NCBI GenBank assembly: GCA_002328075.1
Contig: DCVT01000061.1
Coordinates: 1-7,646 of the forward strand
DNA: 7,646 nt
Source: Anaerolineales bacterium UBA2181
Lineage (GTDB): Bacteria > Chloroflexota > Anaerolineae > Promineifilales > UBA4811
Reading direction: 5' to 3'
A program made the translations under genes and the position numbers. Shown here in pieces: positions 7,057 to 7,646 of this stretch; within the stretch, counting starts at the first letter, position 1; every line of letters begins with the position of its first letter. Below the pieces are notes generated by a model. That model searched no databases. It had not been told where the DNA came from and saw only the letters and a list, made by a program, of their open reading frames with translations.

Positions 7057-7646
7057 GTGACTGCTGCAAATATGGTGCAGGCCGAGGGTCAGACTTGCTG
7101 ATTGCCGCGTGATCGTCCCTTTCTATGTTGCAGACGGCGGTCTGGCGGCCATTCGGGGTTTCTCTCTAGGATGCGAACAGGGCACTCATGTCGCGCCCGC
7201 CCGGTGCCTCTCGCAACCATGCCGTCAGCATCCCCACATGGTGGATTGATTCACCTCGTTTGTATCCCCGCAGCGTGCGGTACCGCTCCTTGATGGTCCA
7301 GCCAATCACCTGTTCCGTCGTGTTGTTGCTCTCCGGCACCACCGATCCGCCTCCAGTCACTCTGGTACCATAGCAGGTGTATCGTTGCCAGTGATTCCAC
7401 TGGTGCAGCACGTGATTGCGCATGCGGTACCCCAGTGTTGCCCGCCTTCCCTTCCCCGGCGCTTTCGCTGGAGCGTATCGCTCATACAGCTTGCCCAGCA
7501 GCTCTGGTGCGTTTCCTGGCTGCCCAAGCATGATCCACTCCAGTTGGCCAAGGTCTTCCAGCAACTGCTCAGGCGTGGTGCCAAGGCCTTCCTCGTCCGG
7601 CGCGGCAGTACGCAACATGCGGTCGGCGGTCTCGGCCACATACTCC
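7057..7646 (-). mobile_element. IS element, 3' end, right copy (partial, inverted)
   Basis: This is the second copy of the IS end, in the opposite orientation to the left copy. 7057-7640 is the reverse complement of 1-584 with nine substitutions; six further bases (7641-7646) belong to the same element. Read inward, the element ends with the same TCAC at 7057-7060 (GTGA on the + strand). CAATTG abuts it directly. The transposase frame is intact in this copy, so it is the likelier active one. The start of the element and its outer terminal repeat are outside the window. Confidence 0.8.
7166..7646 (-). CDS. transposase, C-terminal part (5' end outside window)
   Basis: This is the C-terminal part, about 160 residues, of a transposase that would cut and join the ends of its own IS. 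The frame is open through the right edge (GAG TAT before GTG 7639-7637), so that GTG is not the true start and the gene is partial. Visible features are an acidic and Leu-rich segment at the beginning, then the basic stretch APGKGRRATLGYRMRNH, then SNNTTEQVIGWTIKERYRTL (E as the probable last acid of a DDE triad), RGYKR and the end ALFAS. An NN-x-x-E block followed by a basic helix and RG-x-K occurs in several IS families, and I cannot choose one without a database. Unlike the left copy there is no internal stop. The protease gene is on the opposite strand, so the two converge. Confidence 0.75.
   Translation of the reverse strand, partial: EYVAETADRMLRTAAPDEEGLGTTPEQLLEDLGQLEWIMLGQPGNAPELLGKLYERYAPAKAPGKGRRATLGYRMRNHVLHQWNHWQRYTCYGTRVTGGGSVVPESNNTTEQVIGWTIKERYRTLRGYKRGESIHHVGMLTAWLREAPGGRDMSALFAS

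Noticed and set aside
6651..7069. Three overlapping Gly/Arg-rich frames on the minus strand
   Set aside because: They are different frames of the same repeat array, with strings such as AGMPAIQG that follow the DNA unit. No start signal or domain is seen.
6516..7112. Open frame of 198 codons on the + strand overlapping the end of the protease and the right IS
   Set aside because: It begins inside the protease gene in another frame and reads through the palindrome, the repeat array and the IS end. The Pro/Arg-rich repetitive translation only reflects the DNA repeat.
1..7646. Inverted repeat as an assembly or chimera artefact
   Set aside because: The two arms differ at nine positions, including a stop codon, so they are distinct copies and not one sequence joined to its own reverse complement. 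A misjoin at the repeats themselves cannot be excluded without reads.

Overview
The window looks like an accessory stretch of a GC-rich bacterial chromosome, most likely Chloroflexota (Anaerolineae/Caldilineae type). The main taxonomic clue is the last residues of the large protein, VYLPMVIRN. They resemble the YLPLV-R-like tails I recall from many secreted proteins of that phylum. The style of the protein (signal peptide, DNRLRE, PKD, CARDB and Ig-like modules) agrees with this. The assignment is an inference from one gene and is not proven.

Layout: 1-584 is the 3' part of an insertion sequence (IS), with the C-terminal part of its transposase on the + strand, broken by an in-frame TAG. 585-858 is a non-coding leader with a possible promoter and a clear Shine-Dalgarno. 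859-6654 is one very large gene for a secreted, modular, gingipain-like (peptidase family C25) cysteine protease of 1931 residues. 6655-7056 is non-coding and holds a perfect 28-bp GC palindrome (probable terminator) followed by a C-rich array of degenerate repeats. 7057-7646 is a second copy of the same IS end in the opposite orientation, with the transposase reading frame intact up to the window edge.

The two IS ends form a large inverted repeat: position 1 pairs with 7640 and 584 with 7057, with no net indel and, by my count by eye, 9 mismatches in 584 positions. They enclose about 6.5 kb with a single gene, which is the geometry of a composite transposon. Whether the unit moves, or two IS copies simply landed on either side of a resident gene, cannot be decided here because the outer ends of both copies lie outside the window.

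In the protease, two DNRLRE modules and a chain of beta-sandwich modules precede the catalytic domain (about residues 1200-1541, candidate dyad H1414/C1450). A segment resembling the gingipain propeptide lies after the catalytic domain (about 1549-1703) instead of before it. That order is the most interesting feature of the window. I see no multi-gene defence or biosynthetic system, CRISPR array, tRNA or rRNA.
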